From NCBI GenBank assembly GCA_902489145.1, contig CABTYV010000059.1:1-6575 (forward strand): 6,575 nucleotides of DNA, given 5' to 3'. The translations under genes and the position numbers were made by a program. The notes beneath the pieces are model-generated. The model saw only the letters and a list, made by a program, of their open reading frames with translations, ran no database searches and was not told the origin of the DNA. Shown one piece after another: positions 1-5,891 of this stretch. Each line of letters begins with the position of its first letter. Positions within the stretch are counted from its first letter, which is position 1. The DNA is from an uncultured Tissierellia bacterium (GTDB taxonomy: Bacteria; Bacillota; Clostridia; Tissierellales; Peptoniphilaceae).

Positions 1-220
1 AAACAGGCACCCCCCTGTTTTCCTCTACACTAAAAATGGCTTTTTCGCCAAAAAAGGGGAGGAAAACAGGCACCCCCCCTGTTTTCCTCTACACCAAAAA
101 CGGCTTTTTCGCCAAAAAAGGGGAGGAAAATGGCTACCCCCCTGTTTTCCTCTACACTTTTGCCCATTTTCCCAAAAAAAGTGTAGAGGAAAATGGCTAC
201 CCCCTCATTTTCCTCTACAC
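1..220. repeat. Tandem array of 63-64 bp palindromic repeats
   Basis: Four consecutive units begin near 1 (truncated by the window edge), 63, 127 and 190. Each has a palindromic part, GGAAAACAGG...CCTGTTTTCCTCTACAC, followed by an A/T-rich part containing TGGCTTTTTCGCCA. The last unit is the cleanest: 181-195 and 206-220 are perfect 15-bp inverted arms (GTGTAGAGGAAAATG / CATTTTCCTCTACAC) around a C-rich loop. Units two and three carry GGGGAGG where the full palindrome has GTGTAGAGG. The segments between palindromes are themselves conserved, except for a diverged one at 158-180. The family recurs at 6511-6575, so it is an interspersed repeat. Its function is unknown; transcribed RNA would form strong hairpins from either strand. 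Confidence 0.9.
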
Positions 221-263
221 CTCCCCCACACTGACGCCAGAAATCCGCAAAAATCAGATAGAA

Positions 264-448
264 GGGCGGCGACCGCCGCCCCTCCCCTACCGCATGCCGC
301 AGCGGTAGGGCAGCGGGAGGCTGCCCTTCCATAGGAAGTCGAGCCTGGCCCGACTTCCTCCCGCTTATCTTTCCATAAAGAAGCGCCCCTATGGGGGCGC
401 CTCTGCTTTCTTCCAATCCGTCGGCCACAGGCCGACACCGCTTTTTTT
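264..448. repeat. Cluster of six GC-rich hairpins (left copy)
   Basis: Six perfect inverted repeats follow one another: 264-270/275-281 (GGGCGGC), 285-293/302-310 (CCCTACCGC), 308-314/320-326 (GGGCAGC, sharing GGG with the previous arm so the two compete), 333-341/351-359 (AGGAAGTCG), 383-389/394-400 (GCGCCCC) and 420-426/430-436 (GTCGGCC). The last is followed after five bases by a run of seven T (442-448), so it resembles a + strand intrinsic terminator. The part from 335 onward is related in sequence and order to 6334-6485. No coding signal is apparent. It may be an intergenic structured repeat or a terminator-rich gene boundary. Confidence 0.75.
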
Positions 449-639
449 CGCTCGCCAAGCCACATGCACCGCGCATTTTCCACACGAGGAAAGACGAATC
501 GCACCAGCCCTCCATAAAGTCAACAAATCCCATGCGTATGATAAGGCCATCCTTCCGAAATCGCTTTACGCTGCACCACATTGATCAGCGTCTCGCGGTC
601 AGGGAAGCGTTCAGAAAGAATCAAAGAAAGGAAGTGCTT
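449..639 (+). other. Non-coding leader region upstream of the DUF1002 gene
   Basis: With the repeats before it, this completes a gene-free stretch of more than 400 bases. An open frame continues upstream from the DUF1002 gene to 391, but it crosses hairpin DNA and its translation shows no family resemblance. I found no convincing sigma-A promoter: TATGAT at 537-542 has only ATAAAG at the right distance upstream. The promoter for the DUF1002 gene must lie here or further upstream. The ribosome binding site AAAGGAAG sits at 627-634. Confidence 0.5.
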
Positions 640-1596
640 ATGAGAAGCAAAAAATCGCCTTTTTCTTTATTTTTGGCCGCGGCTCTTGCCTTACTTTTGG
701 CCTTGCCTGTTGGTCCGGTGGCCCGGGCGGAGGCATTGACCAAGCCGGTCTATGCCTATGGTGAATCCTTGAGCAAATCACAGATTCAGGAAACGGCGCG
801 TTTGCTGGGGGTGGGCAATGATGCCCTCACCATGCGGGTCAATATCAATGAACTCAATGATTTGCTGCATGACTCCTATGATTACTATCAATGCTACTCC
901 TCTGTCTATTTGGAGCCGGCCGAGCAGGATCGGGGCATTGATGTGAAGATTGCGACACCGAAGACCATTACCAGTATCACAGCGCATCAATATGCCAATG
1001 CTGCGATCACAGCGGGAGCTGTGGATCTGAAGATTACCGTGGCTTCTGTCAAGGCGGTGGACGGCTCGGGCGCATTGGCCGGGGTATACAAGGCCTTTTC
1101 GGGCACCTCGGGTGCTTTGCCAGAAGAAAACATCAAGGTGGCTCAAAAGGAATTGGATGTTACGTCCAAGATCAGCAAGGAGCATGAGGGGAGTAAGGAT
1201 TTTTCAGATGACCAGCTCAATGCGGCGCTTGCTGAGATGAAGGGACAGATTGCCAAAATAAAAAATGACAATCATGGCACGATCAATGGCGATCAAATTG
1301 GCCAGATCATCAACAATGTCATGAACAACTACAATCTCAATGGCGTGTTAAGCGATCAGAACAAAAAGGATTTACAGGGGCTGATGGATCAGTTTTCAAA
1401 TATTGAGCTGACCCAGGAGCAAAAGGATGCACTGGCGAAGTTCGGCAACCGCCTGGTTAAAGAGGGTGGCAAGCTGCTGGATTCCGTCAAGTCGTCCTGG
1501 TCGGAGCTCTCTCCCTCAGTCAAGCAGGAGGCGGGCGGCTTTTTCTCCTCCCTGTTCCAAGCGATCATTAACTTTTTCACGGGCCTCTTCCGTTAG
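640..1596 (+). CDS. Exported DUF1002 (YpuA-like) protein
   Basis: A 318-residue protein of the DUF1002 family, of which B. subtilis YpuA is a member; the biochemical role of the family is not known. The ATG at 640 is chosen because it follows AAAGGAAG and opens directly into a signal peptide: MRSKK, a hydrophobic core at about 8-24, and an ARA/EA cleavage site near residue 30. The DUF1002 core runs from about residue 38 to 185, with a short helical segment (SLSKSQIQETARLLGV), then ITSITAHQYANAAITAGAVD and a TVASVKAVDGSGALAGVYKA segment that match the family pattern. Residues 190-290 are charged and helical. The last 20 residues form a hydrophobic or amphipathic helix rich in Phe (FFSSLFQAIINFFTGLF), possibly a membrane contact. 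The gene appears monocistronic, with its own terminator, and converges on nrdD. Product location (secreted or surface-associated) is inferred. Confidence 0.85.
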   Translation: MRSKKSPFSLFLAAALALLLALPVGPVARAEALTKPVYAYGESLSKSQIQETARLLGVGNDALTMRVNINELNDLLHDSYDYYQCYSSVYLEPAEQDRGIDVKIATPKTITSITAHQYANAAITAGAVDLKITVASVKAVDGSGALAGVYKAFSGTSGALPEENIKVAQKELDVTSKISKEHEGSKDFSDDQLNAALAEMKGQIAKIKNDNHGTINGDQIGQIINNVMNNYNLNGVLSDQNKKDLQGLMDQFSNIELTQEQKDALAKFGNRLVKEGGKLLDSVKSSWSELSPSVKQEAGGFFSSLFQAIINFFTGLFR

Positions 1597-1614
1597 TCGG
1601 AGGCTCCATTCAAT

Positions 1615-1658
1615 AAAAAAACTGCGGCAAATTGGGACGGGGTTTGTCGCAGTTTTTT
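1615..1658. terminator. Bidirectional intrinsic terminator between DUF1002 gene and nrdD
   Basis: Arms 1615-1631 and 1643-1658 (AAAAAACTGCGGCAAA against TTTGTCGCAGTTTTTT) pair with one G-U wobble around an 11-base loop. The right arm ends in six T and the left arm starts with six A, so each strand presents a GC stem followed by a U-run. It lies 18 bases after the DUF1002 stop and about 80 bases after the nrdD stop, and can serve both convergent genes. Confidence 0.9.
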
Positions 1659-1671
1659 ATTTACATAGAAG

Positions 1672-1710
1672 TCGGGAGGGGGCGCTCCGCTGATCCGCTG
1701 GGCGCCTGGG
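1672..1710. other. GC-rich inverted repeat after nrdD
   Basis: GGCGC at 1681-1685 can pair with GCGCC at 1702-1706 around a segment holding the direct repeat CCGCTGatCCGCTG. The flanking GAAGTCGGGAGGGGGCGC (1669-1686) resembles pieces of the hairpin clusters at 335-400 and 6334-6400, so this may be a decayed relative. There is no U-run. Weak evidence. Confidence 0.3.
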
Positions 1711-1736
1711 CTAGGCTGAAGCGGCCATTCAGGCAT

Positions 1737-3548
1737 TTAGCGCTTGCCCAACCCCGTCAGGAGGGTGGTGTGATAGACCTTTCGATCCCGATACTCCTGG
1801 GCCTTGCCGTCATTCCAGTTCTGGACCGGCCGGTAGTAGCCGGTGATTCGGCTGTAGACCTCGGTTTTCTCCCCACAGTGGGGGCAGGTGGTCTGCTCGC
1901 CGGCCAGGTAGCCGTGGTTGGGACAAACGGAGTAGGTGGGGGAAATGGTGTAATAGGGCAAGCGGTAGTGGTCGGAGATGGTCTTGACCAATTTGGCCGC
2001 TGCTTGCCAATCGGGCAATTTTTCACCCAAAAAGGCATGAAAAACGGTGCCGGAGGTGTATTTCGTCTGCAGGCGGTCTTGAATGGAAAGGGCCTCGAAA
2101 AGATCGTCGGTTGCCCCGACCGGCAAATGGGAGGAATTGGTGTAATAGGGCGTGCCCTGATCATTGGCCGTTAAAATATCGGGATAGAGGGCTCGGTCGT
2201 GCTTGGCCAGGCGGTAGCTGGTTGATTCGGCCGGCGTTGCTTCCAGGTTGTAAAGATCGCCATAGATCTCCTGGTAGTGGACCAGCCTGTTGCGCATGAA
2301 ATCCAGCACCTCGCCCGCAAATGCCTGCGTTTCCGGGGAGAGCAGGTCCTTTCGCAGCCAGGCGGCATTGCGCCCCACCTCGTTCATCCCCACCAGGCCA
2401 ATGGTGGAAAAATGATTGTCGAAGCTGCCCAAATAGCGCTTGCTGTAGGGGTAGAGTCCCTCCTCCATGCGTTCGGATACGAAGCTGCGTTTCTGCTTGA
2501 GAGAACGGGCCGCCAGGTCCATCATGGCGCCCAGGCGCTGGAAGAAGTCCTCCCTGTTCCGGGCGAGGTAGGCAATCCGGGGCAGGTTAATCGTCACCAC
2601 CCCGATCGAACCGGTCGATTCCCCCGAGCCAAAATAGCCGCCTGATTTTTTGCGCAGCTCACGCAAATCCAGACGCAGCCGACAGCACATGGAGCGAACG
2701 TCGGAGGGCTCCATATCGGAGTTGACGTAATTGGAAAAGTAGGGGGTCCCGTATTTGGCCGTCATTTCAAAAAGCAGGCGATTGTTCTCCTTATCCGACC
2801 AATCAAAATCCCGGGTAATGGAATAGGTGGGAATGGGATACTGAAAGCCGCGTCCTTCCGCATCGCCTTCGATCATAATTTCGATGAAGGCTCGATTGAC
2901 CAGGTCCATCTCGGCCTGGCAGTCTCCGTAGGTGAAATCCAGGAAGCGCCCCCCCACGATCGCCGGTTGATCCTTCAAATCGGCCGGAACCGTCCAATCC
3001 AGGGTAATGTTGGAAAACGGCGCCTGCGTCCCCCAGCGCGAGGGCGTATTGACCCCATAAACAAAGGACTGGATGCACTGCTTGACCTCCTCCAGCTCCA
3101 GCTGATCCACCTTGACGAAGGGTGCCAGATAGGTGTCGAAGGAAGAGAAGGCCTGAGCGCCGGCCCACTCGTTTTGCATGATGCCCAAAAAGTTGACCAT
3201 CTGATTGCAAAGAGTAGAGAGATGCTTGGCGGGACTGGAGGAAATCTTACCGGGCACGCCCCCCAGACCCTCCAAAATGAGCTGGCGCAAGGACCAGCCA
3301 GCGCAGTAGCCGGTCAGCATGGAAAGATCATGGATATGCAGATCGCCCGACTGGTGGGCCCGGGCAATGTCCTCATCATAGACCTCCCCTAACCAATAGC
3401 GCGCCGTAACCGCCCCGGAATTAGATAAAATCAGGCCGCCGACGGAATAGGTCACGGTCGAATTTTCCTTGACCCGCCAGTCATTAATGCCCAGATAATC
3501 CTGAACGAGCTTTTGTACGTCCAGGCAGTTCGCTCCCTTCGGTCTCAT
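1737..3548 (-). CDS. nrdD: Anaerobic (class III) ribonucleoside-triphosphate reductase, large subunit
   Basis: A 603-residue glycyl-radical enzyme that reduces ribonucleoside triphosphates to deoxynucleotides in the anaerobic cytoplasm after activation by NrdG. Family landmarks in order: DWRVKENS near 23-30, GDLHIHDL 68-75, TGYCAGW with Cys82 (expected active-site cysteine), GGVPGK 96-101, NEWAGAQAFSSFDTYLAPF 126-144, SMCCRLRLDL 286-295 with the second expected active-site cysteine at 288/289, a C-terminal metal site Cys542-x2-His545 ... Cys555-x2-Cys558, and the glycyl-radical loop RITGYYRPVQNWNDGKAQE with Gly570. The usual N-terminal ATP-cone of about 90 residues is absent. The protein starts where the catalytic domain starts, and the upstream DNA is a control region rather than coding, so this is a real short form like the 605-residue phage T4 enzyme. 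The ATG at 3548 follows AGGAGGAG (3559-3552). It is expressed from its own promoter next to NrdR-like boxes. Confidence 0.97.
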   Translation of the reverse strand: MRPKGANCLDVQKLVQDYLGINDWRVKENSTVTYSVGGLILSNSGAVTARYWLGEVYDEDIARAHQSGDLHIHDLSMLTGYCAGWSLRQLILEGLGGVPGKISSSPAKHLSTLCNQMVNFLGIMQNEWAGAQAFSSFDTYLAPFVKVDQLELEEVKQCIQSFVYGVNTPSRWGTQAPFSNITLDWTVPADLKDQPAIVGGRFLDFTYGDCQAEMDLVNRAFIEIMIEGDAEGRGFQYPIPTYSITRDFDWSDKENNRLLFEMTAKYGTPYFSNYVNSDMEPSDVRSMCCRLRLDLRELRKKSGGYFGSGESTGSIGVVTINLPRIAYLARNREDFFQRLGAMMDLAARSLKQKRSFVSERMEEGLYPYSKRYLGSFDNHFSTIGLVGMNEVGRNAAWLRKDLLSPETQAFAGEVLDFMRNRLVHYQEIYGDLYNLEATPAESTSYRLAKHDRALYPDILTANDQGTPYYTNSSHLPVGATDDLFEALSIQDRLQTKYTSGTVFHAFLGEKLPDWQAAAKLVKTISDHYRLPYYTISPTYSVCPNHGYLAGEQTTCPHCGEKTEVYSRITGYYRPVQNWNDGKAQEYRDRKVYHTTLLTGLGKR

Positions 3549-3567
3549 GGTCTCCTCCTAAATAACC

Positions 3568-3600
3568 GGGTCAAGAGCCTACTCAGTAGGCGCTTGCCCC
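3568..3600 (-). promoter_or_regulatory. Hairpin in the nrdD mRNA leader
   Basis: GGG (3568-3570), CAAG (3572-3575) and GCCTAC (3577-3582) pair with GTAGGC (3586-3591), CTTG (3593-3596) and CCC (3598-3600), leaving two single mismatches and a three-base loop. In nrdD mRNA the stem ends about eight bases before the Shine-Dalgarno sequence (3552-3559). There is no U-run, so it is not a terminator. It could be an RNA-stabilising or translation-modulating element, or an operator at DNA level (inference). Confidence 0.55.
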
Positions 3601-3619
3601 CTACACATAGTGGTGATAT

Positions 3620-3650
3620 AAAAAGATGTGCCCTAATTATAGGGCACATC
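3620..3650 (-). terminator. Intrinsic terminator after nrdG, overlapping the nrdD promoter
   Basis: On the minus strand GATGTGCCCTA (3650-3640) and TAGGGCACATC (3635-3625) form a perfect 11-bp stem with the loop TAAT, followed at once by five T (3624-3620). It lies 80 bases past the nrdG stop. Transcripts reading in from nrdG would be stopped here. The loop and adjacent bases also form the -10 box of the nrdD promoter, so the same palindrome could alternatively be an operator. Confidence 0.75.
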
Positions 3651-3664
3651 AATCAAATAATCAA
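3636..3664 (-). promoter_or_regulatory. Sigma-A promoter of nrdD
   Basis: Read on the minus strand, TTGATT (3664-3659) and a perfect TATAAT (3641-3636) are separated by exactly 17 bases. Transcription would start near 3629, giving a leader of about 80 bases that begins inside the second arm of the terminator stem, so nrdD mRNA could not form that terminator itself. It sits 9 bases downstream of the first NrdR-like box. Confidence 0.75.
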
Positions 3665-3672
3665 GCTGGTTT

Positions 3673-3688
3673 AGACTATATATAGTGT
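3673..3688. promoter_or_regulatory. NrdR box 1
   Basis: AGACTATATATAGTGT matches the NrdR-box consensus acaCwAtATaTwGtgt at all positions but the second, including the whole central ten bases. NrdR is the ATP/dATP-responsive zinc-finger repressor of ribonucleotide reductase genes; its gene is not in this window. The box is centred about 50 bp upstream of the predicted nrdD start point. Confidence 0.8.
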
Positions 3689-3712
3689 TTATTTTCTATA
3701 TTCTCTGTTTTT

Positions 3713-3728
3713 TATCTACATATAGTTG
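3713..3728. promoter_or_regulatory. NrdR box 2
   Basis: TATCTACATATAGTTG matches nine of the ten core positions of the NrdR consensus (CwAtATaTwG), with weaker flanks. It ends two bases from the nrdG stop codon. Its centre is 40 bp from box 1, wider than the roughly 31-32 bp usual for paired NrdR boxes. A partial core, CTATAT at 3696-3701, lies exactly midway. Confidence 0.65.
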
Positions 3729-3729
3729 A

Positions 3730-4455
3730 CTAATTTCCTTCGGTATTGGATGCTTTTCCATTGAGCAGAAGGCCGCGTATTTTTACCTCCTTCACCTGGT
3801 CGGACAAAATCCTTTGATAGCGCTGCATAGCCGCAGGCGTGGGCGTTTTCAAGCTCCGATCCGGCACCAATTCGGACGGCTCGAATGCCTGAAGGTAAAG
3901 CCGATCCGCCCCGGCAATCCAGGCCCCCATCCTCCTGATCGATGCCTCATCATGCAGGGGATCAATCACCGTCGTCCGGAATTCATAGGCCACCGGACGG
4001 GACAGAAGAAACTGAATCGACGCATCCACGCCGGCCAAATCCAGCCGTTTAACCCCGACCGTCTCCGCATAGCGCTCCGGCGCATTTTTGATATCCATTG
4101 CGACATAATCCACCAGACCCCGTTTCACCAGATCTTGCAGCCGGTCAGTCAAAAAGCCATTCGTATCTAATTTGACCAGGAAGCCCAAGCGGTGAGCCAG
4201 ACCCATCAAGCTCTCCAATTCCCGGGCCAGCAAGGGCTCTCCTCCCGTGAAGCAGACCCCTTCCAAAAGCCCCTGCCTTTTTTTCAAAAATTCCGCCAGC
4301 TCCTCCACCGCCATGATTTCTGGCGCCCGGCCCTCCACCAGCGACCAATTGTGGCACCAGGGGCAACGAAATTGACAGCCGGAAAAAAAGACGGTGCAGG
4401 CCAATTTCCCCGGATAATCCAAGAGGGTCATGGGCTGAAAGCCCCCTATGGCCAT
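3730..4455 (-). CDS. nrdG: Anaerobic ribonucleotide reductase activating protein (radical SAM)
   Basis: A 241-residue radical-SAM enzyme that uses a 4Fe-4S cluster and S-adenosylmethionine to create the glycyl radical on NrdD. The start IGGFQPMTLLDYPGKLACTV is typical of the longer NrdG/PflA-like activase family. The cluster motif is Cys27-x3-Cys31-x2-Cys34 (CQFRCPWC), followed by TGGEP at 70-74 for SAM binding, DTNGF near 97-101 and a DYVAMDIK strand. It is clearly longer than the roughly 150-residue E. coli NrdG and belongs to the 200-plus-residue branch. The ATG at 4455 has AAGGAGG (4472-4466) ten bases upstream. The frame overlaps the end of the DUF1232 gene by ten bases, indicating co-transcription and possible translational coupling. 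A terminator separates it from nrdD. Pairing with the adjacent nrdD makes the assignment firm; action on another glycyl-radical enzyme cannot be excluded. Confidence 0.93.
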   Translation of the reverse strand: MAIGGFQPMTLLDYPGKLACTVFFSGCQFRCPWCHNWSLVEGRAPEIMAVEELAEFLKKRQGLLEGVCFTGGEPLLARELESLMGLAHRLGFLVKLDTNGFLTDRLQDLVKRGLVDYVAMDIKNAPERYAETVGVKRLDLAGVDASIQFLLSRPVAYEFRTTVIDPLHDEASIRRMGAWIAGADRLYLQAFEPSELVPDRSLKTPTPAAMQRYQRILSDQVKEVKIRGLLLNGKASNTEGN

Positions 4456-4967
4456 GGGTGTCTCGCCTCCTTGCGCGCCGATTCATACGCCTGATCGAAA
4501 GCCTCCTTCGGCAGGTCATCCTCGCTCACCCGGTACTGGGGTCCTTCAGATGCAATCGCCTCCTGTGCCCCCTCTTCCACGTGGAAATCACTCGGCTGCG
4601 GATCCCGGCCCGTGATTTTTCGCCACTGAACATATTTTTTGACCTCTCCTGCCAGCTTGCTAAAAATCCAGGTCAGGAGGGCAATGTCATCACCAAAGCC
4701 CACCACCGCAAAAAAATCCGGCACCAAATCCAAAGGACTAATCAAATAAGCCAGACCCGCTACTGCTAAAATCAAATTTTTCTTCGACAATCCTGAATAG
4801 GTCCCCTGAACCGTATCCTGGATCATATGCATAAAAATAAACACCTGGTCCTTGACCTGGCCCAAAGCGCCCTTTGACTTCAACAGAAGTAGGGTCGCCA
4901 TCAACACCTGCCGAACCCTCGTCTTATTTTTAATAATGTAGCCCGCTTTTTTTAAATAGCGATTCAT
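4446..4967 (-). CDS. DUF1232 (YkvA-like) small membrane protein
   Basis: A 173-residue protein with the DUF1232 signature at about residues 65-104: a hydrophobic stretch LILAVAGLAYLISPLDLVPD, then FFAVVGFGDDIALLTW. The SPLDLVPDF...GFGDD core is characteristic of the family, whose function is unknown. The N-terminus is basic and helical and contains a short hydrophobic patch (VLMATLLLL, 21-29). The C-terminal 60 residues are acidic and soluble, without a recognised domain. The ATG at 4967 is preceded by AAGGAGG at good spacing. It overlaps nrdG by ten bases and follows the C39-like gene by 98 bases with no clear terminator or promoter between them, so the three probably form one transcript. 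A link to nucleotide reduction is not evident from the sequence; it may be chance operon membership. Confidence 0.85.
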   Translation of the reverse strand: MNRYLKKAGYIIKNKTRVRQVLMATLLLLKSKGALGQVKDQVFIFMHMIQDTVQGTYSGLSKKNLILAVAGLAYLISPLDLVPDFFAVVGFGDDIALLTWIFSKLAGEVKKYVQWRKITGRDPQPSDFHVEEGAQEAIASEGPQYRVSEDDLPKEAFDQAYESARKEARHPWP

Positions 4968-5065
4968 CTTGCCTCCTTCCGCAGCCGCCAGCTTCTACGG
5001 CTTCTGCGTTTTCTCTCTTCCTTCTCTCCCCCTTTGCCCTGCGGATGTTTGCGACCGCACTCCTG

Positions 5066-5722
5066 CTAGCGGGCAAGCGCCAGTCGAGTCATGGCAAAGA
5101 GATTCGGACTTTGGCTGCCCAAATAGGTCAAATCCACGTAGCGCACCTGATCCGACCAATTGTCCGCCACCAGCGCATAATATCGATGCTCCTGGCCCCG
5201 TGTCAAATGTCGGTAGCCCATGCAGGAAACCGAATGTCTTCGGTAGGCGCCCGAATAAAAATTTAAAATTAAAGGCCGATCGCGATCAATATCCTCCTGT
5301 ATCCTATCAAATACCGCCTGGCCATTCTTGAAGAAATATTGATTCCTGGCCCAAATGCGATAATCATAGCGCGCAAAAGCCCGTTTGAGTATCCAGGGAA
5401 TATAAAAGGGCGGGGTGCCCACCCAGGGATGGTAGAAAAAATTCGACCGGCTGTCCTGATAAATCGCCCGGAAAATATCCGCTCCTTCCGCCGGAATCCC
5501 CGTCAGGCCCCAGCGCCGATAATAGAGCAGGACGGCTGTCACCGAGGCCAGGGAGCAATGATTGACCGCCCGATTCACCTCCCCGTCCCAGTAGGGGTAG
5601 GAGGCCATGTGGCGCATGGGAAAATCGGTCAAATTGCCCGATTCCACAAGCTCAAATCCGGGTCCGGCCTTTTTTTTCACGTCTTCCTCCAGATCGGAAA
5701 TCACCGCAATCCTTCTGCTCAC
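5066..5722 (-). CDS. Predicted papain-like cysteine peptidase (C39-like)
   Basis: A 218-residue protein that I assign by pattern to the C39-like papain fold. NHCSLASVTAVLLYY (54-68) resembles the CGPTxxAMvLxYY catalytic helix with Cys56 and nearby Asn54. RHSVSCMGYRH places a candidate catalytic His at 163, and VADNW gives Asp187/Asn188 as the third residue. The spacing fits the family. There is no signal peptide or membrane segment, so the product would stay in the cytoplasm unless exported another way, which is unusual for bacterial C39-like proteins. The start is GTG at 5722, chosen because GGAGGAGG lies just upstream; Met36 or Met39 are less likely. It is the first gene after the promoter at 5846-5874 and leads into DUF1232 and nrdG. 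The substrate is unknown; peptidase activity is an inference, and a non-proteolytic role is possible. Confidence 0.65.
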   Translation of the reverse strand: MSRRIAVISDLEEDVKKKAGPGFELVESGNLTDFPMRHMASYPYWDGEVNRAVNHCSLASVTAVLLYYRRWGLTGIPAEGADIFRAIYQDSRSNFFYHPWVGTPPFYIPWILKRAFARYDYRIWARNQYFFKNGQAVFDRIQEDIDRDRPLILNFYSGAYRRHSVSCMGYRHLTRGQEHRYYALVADNWSDQVRYVDLTYLGSQSPNLFAMTRLALAR

Positions 5723-5845
5723 CGCCTCCTCCTTTCTCCCTCTATTCCTGCCTCTCTTTTACCATACCCCGCTCGGCCAATTCTGCACGCCCTACACGGG
5801 CAAGTCTCCTTCGACTCCCGGCCCGGCCCACGCAAGCTCCCCCTT

Positions 5846-5874
5846 ATTCTAGGACAGGGCCTCGCCCCATTCAA
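5846..5874 (-). promoter_or_regulatory. Promoter of the C39-like/DUF1232/nrdG unit
   Basis: On the minus strand TTGAAT (5874-5869) and TAGAAT (5851-5846) are 17 bases apart, matching sigma-A consensus at four and five of six positions. The predicted start near 5839 gives a leader of about 117 bases. I saw no riboswitch or T-box motif in that leader. Confidence 0.55.
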
Positions 5875-5891
5875 TGGAAGGTACGCTTACT

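Noticed and set aside
1..220. CRISPR array
   Set aside because: The segments between palindromes are themselves repeated rather than unique, only a few units exist, and no cas gene is present.
30..581. Open frames across the left repeats on both strands (minus 30-581, plus 36-308)
   Set aside because: Their repeated peptides (such as VEENRGVAIFL) simply translate the palindromic array, they cross the hairpin cluster, and no ribosome binding site or family resemblance supports them.
391..639. Upstream extension of the DUF1002 frame
   Set aside because: The extension covers hairpin DNA, and a signal peptide with a good ribosome binding site begins at 640.
1632..2645. Plus-strand open frames opposite nrdD
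   Set aside because: They are antisense shadows of a high-GC gene with no own ribosome binding site or recognisable product.
3625..3650. Rex or FNR operator
   Set aside because: The TGTG...CACA half-sites are 14 bases apart, too far for Rex, and no FNR TTGAT-N4-ATCAA arrangement is present.
5760..5830. tRNA-like fragments (TTGGCCGAGCGG on the minus strand, TTCGACTCCC on the plus strand)
   Set aside because: They lie on different strands and no acceptor or anticodon stem can be drawn; probably chance.
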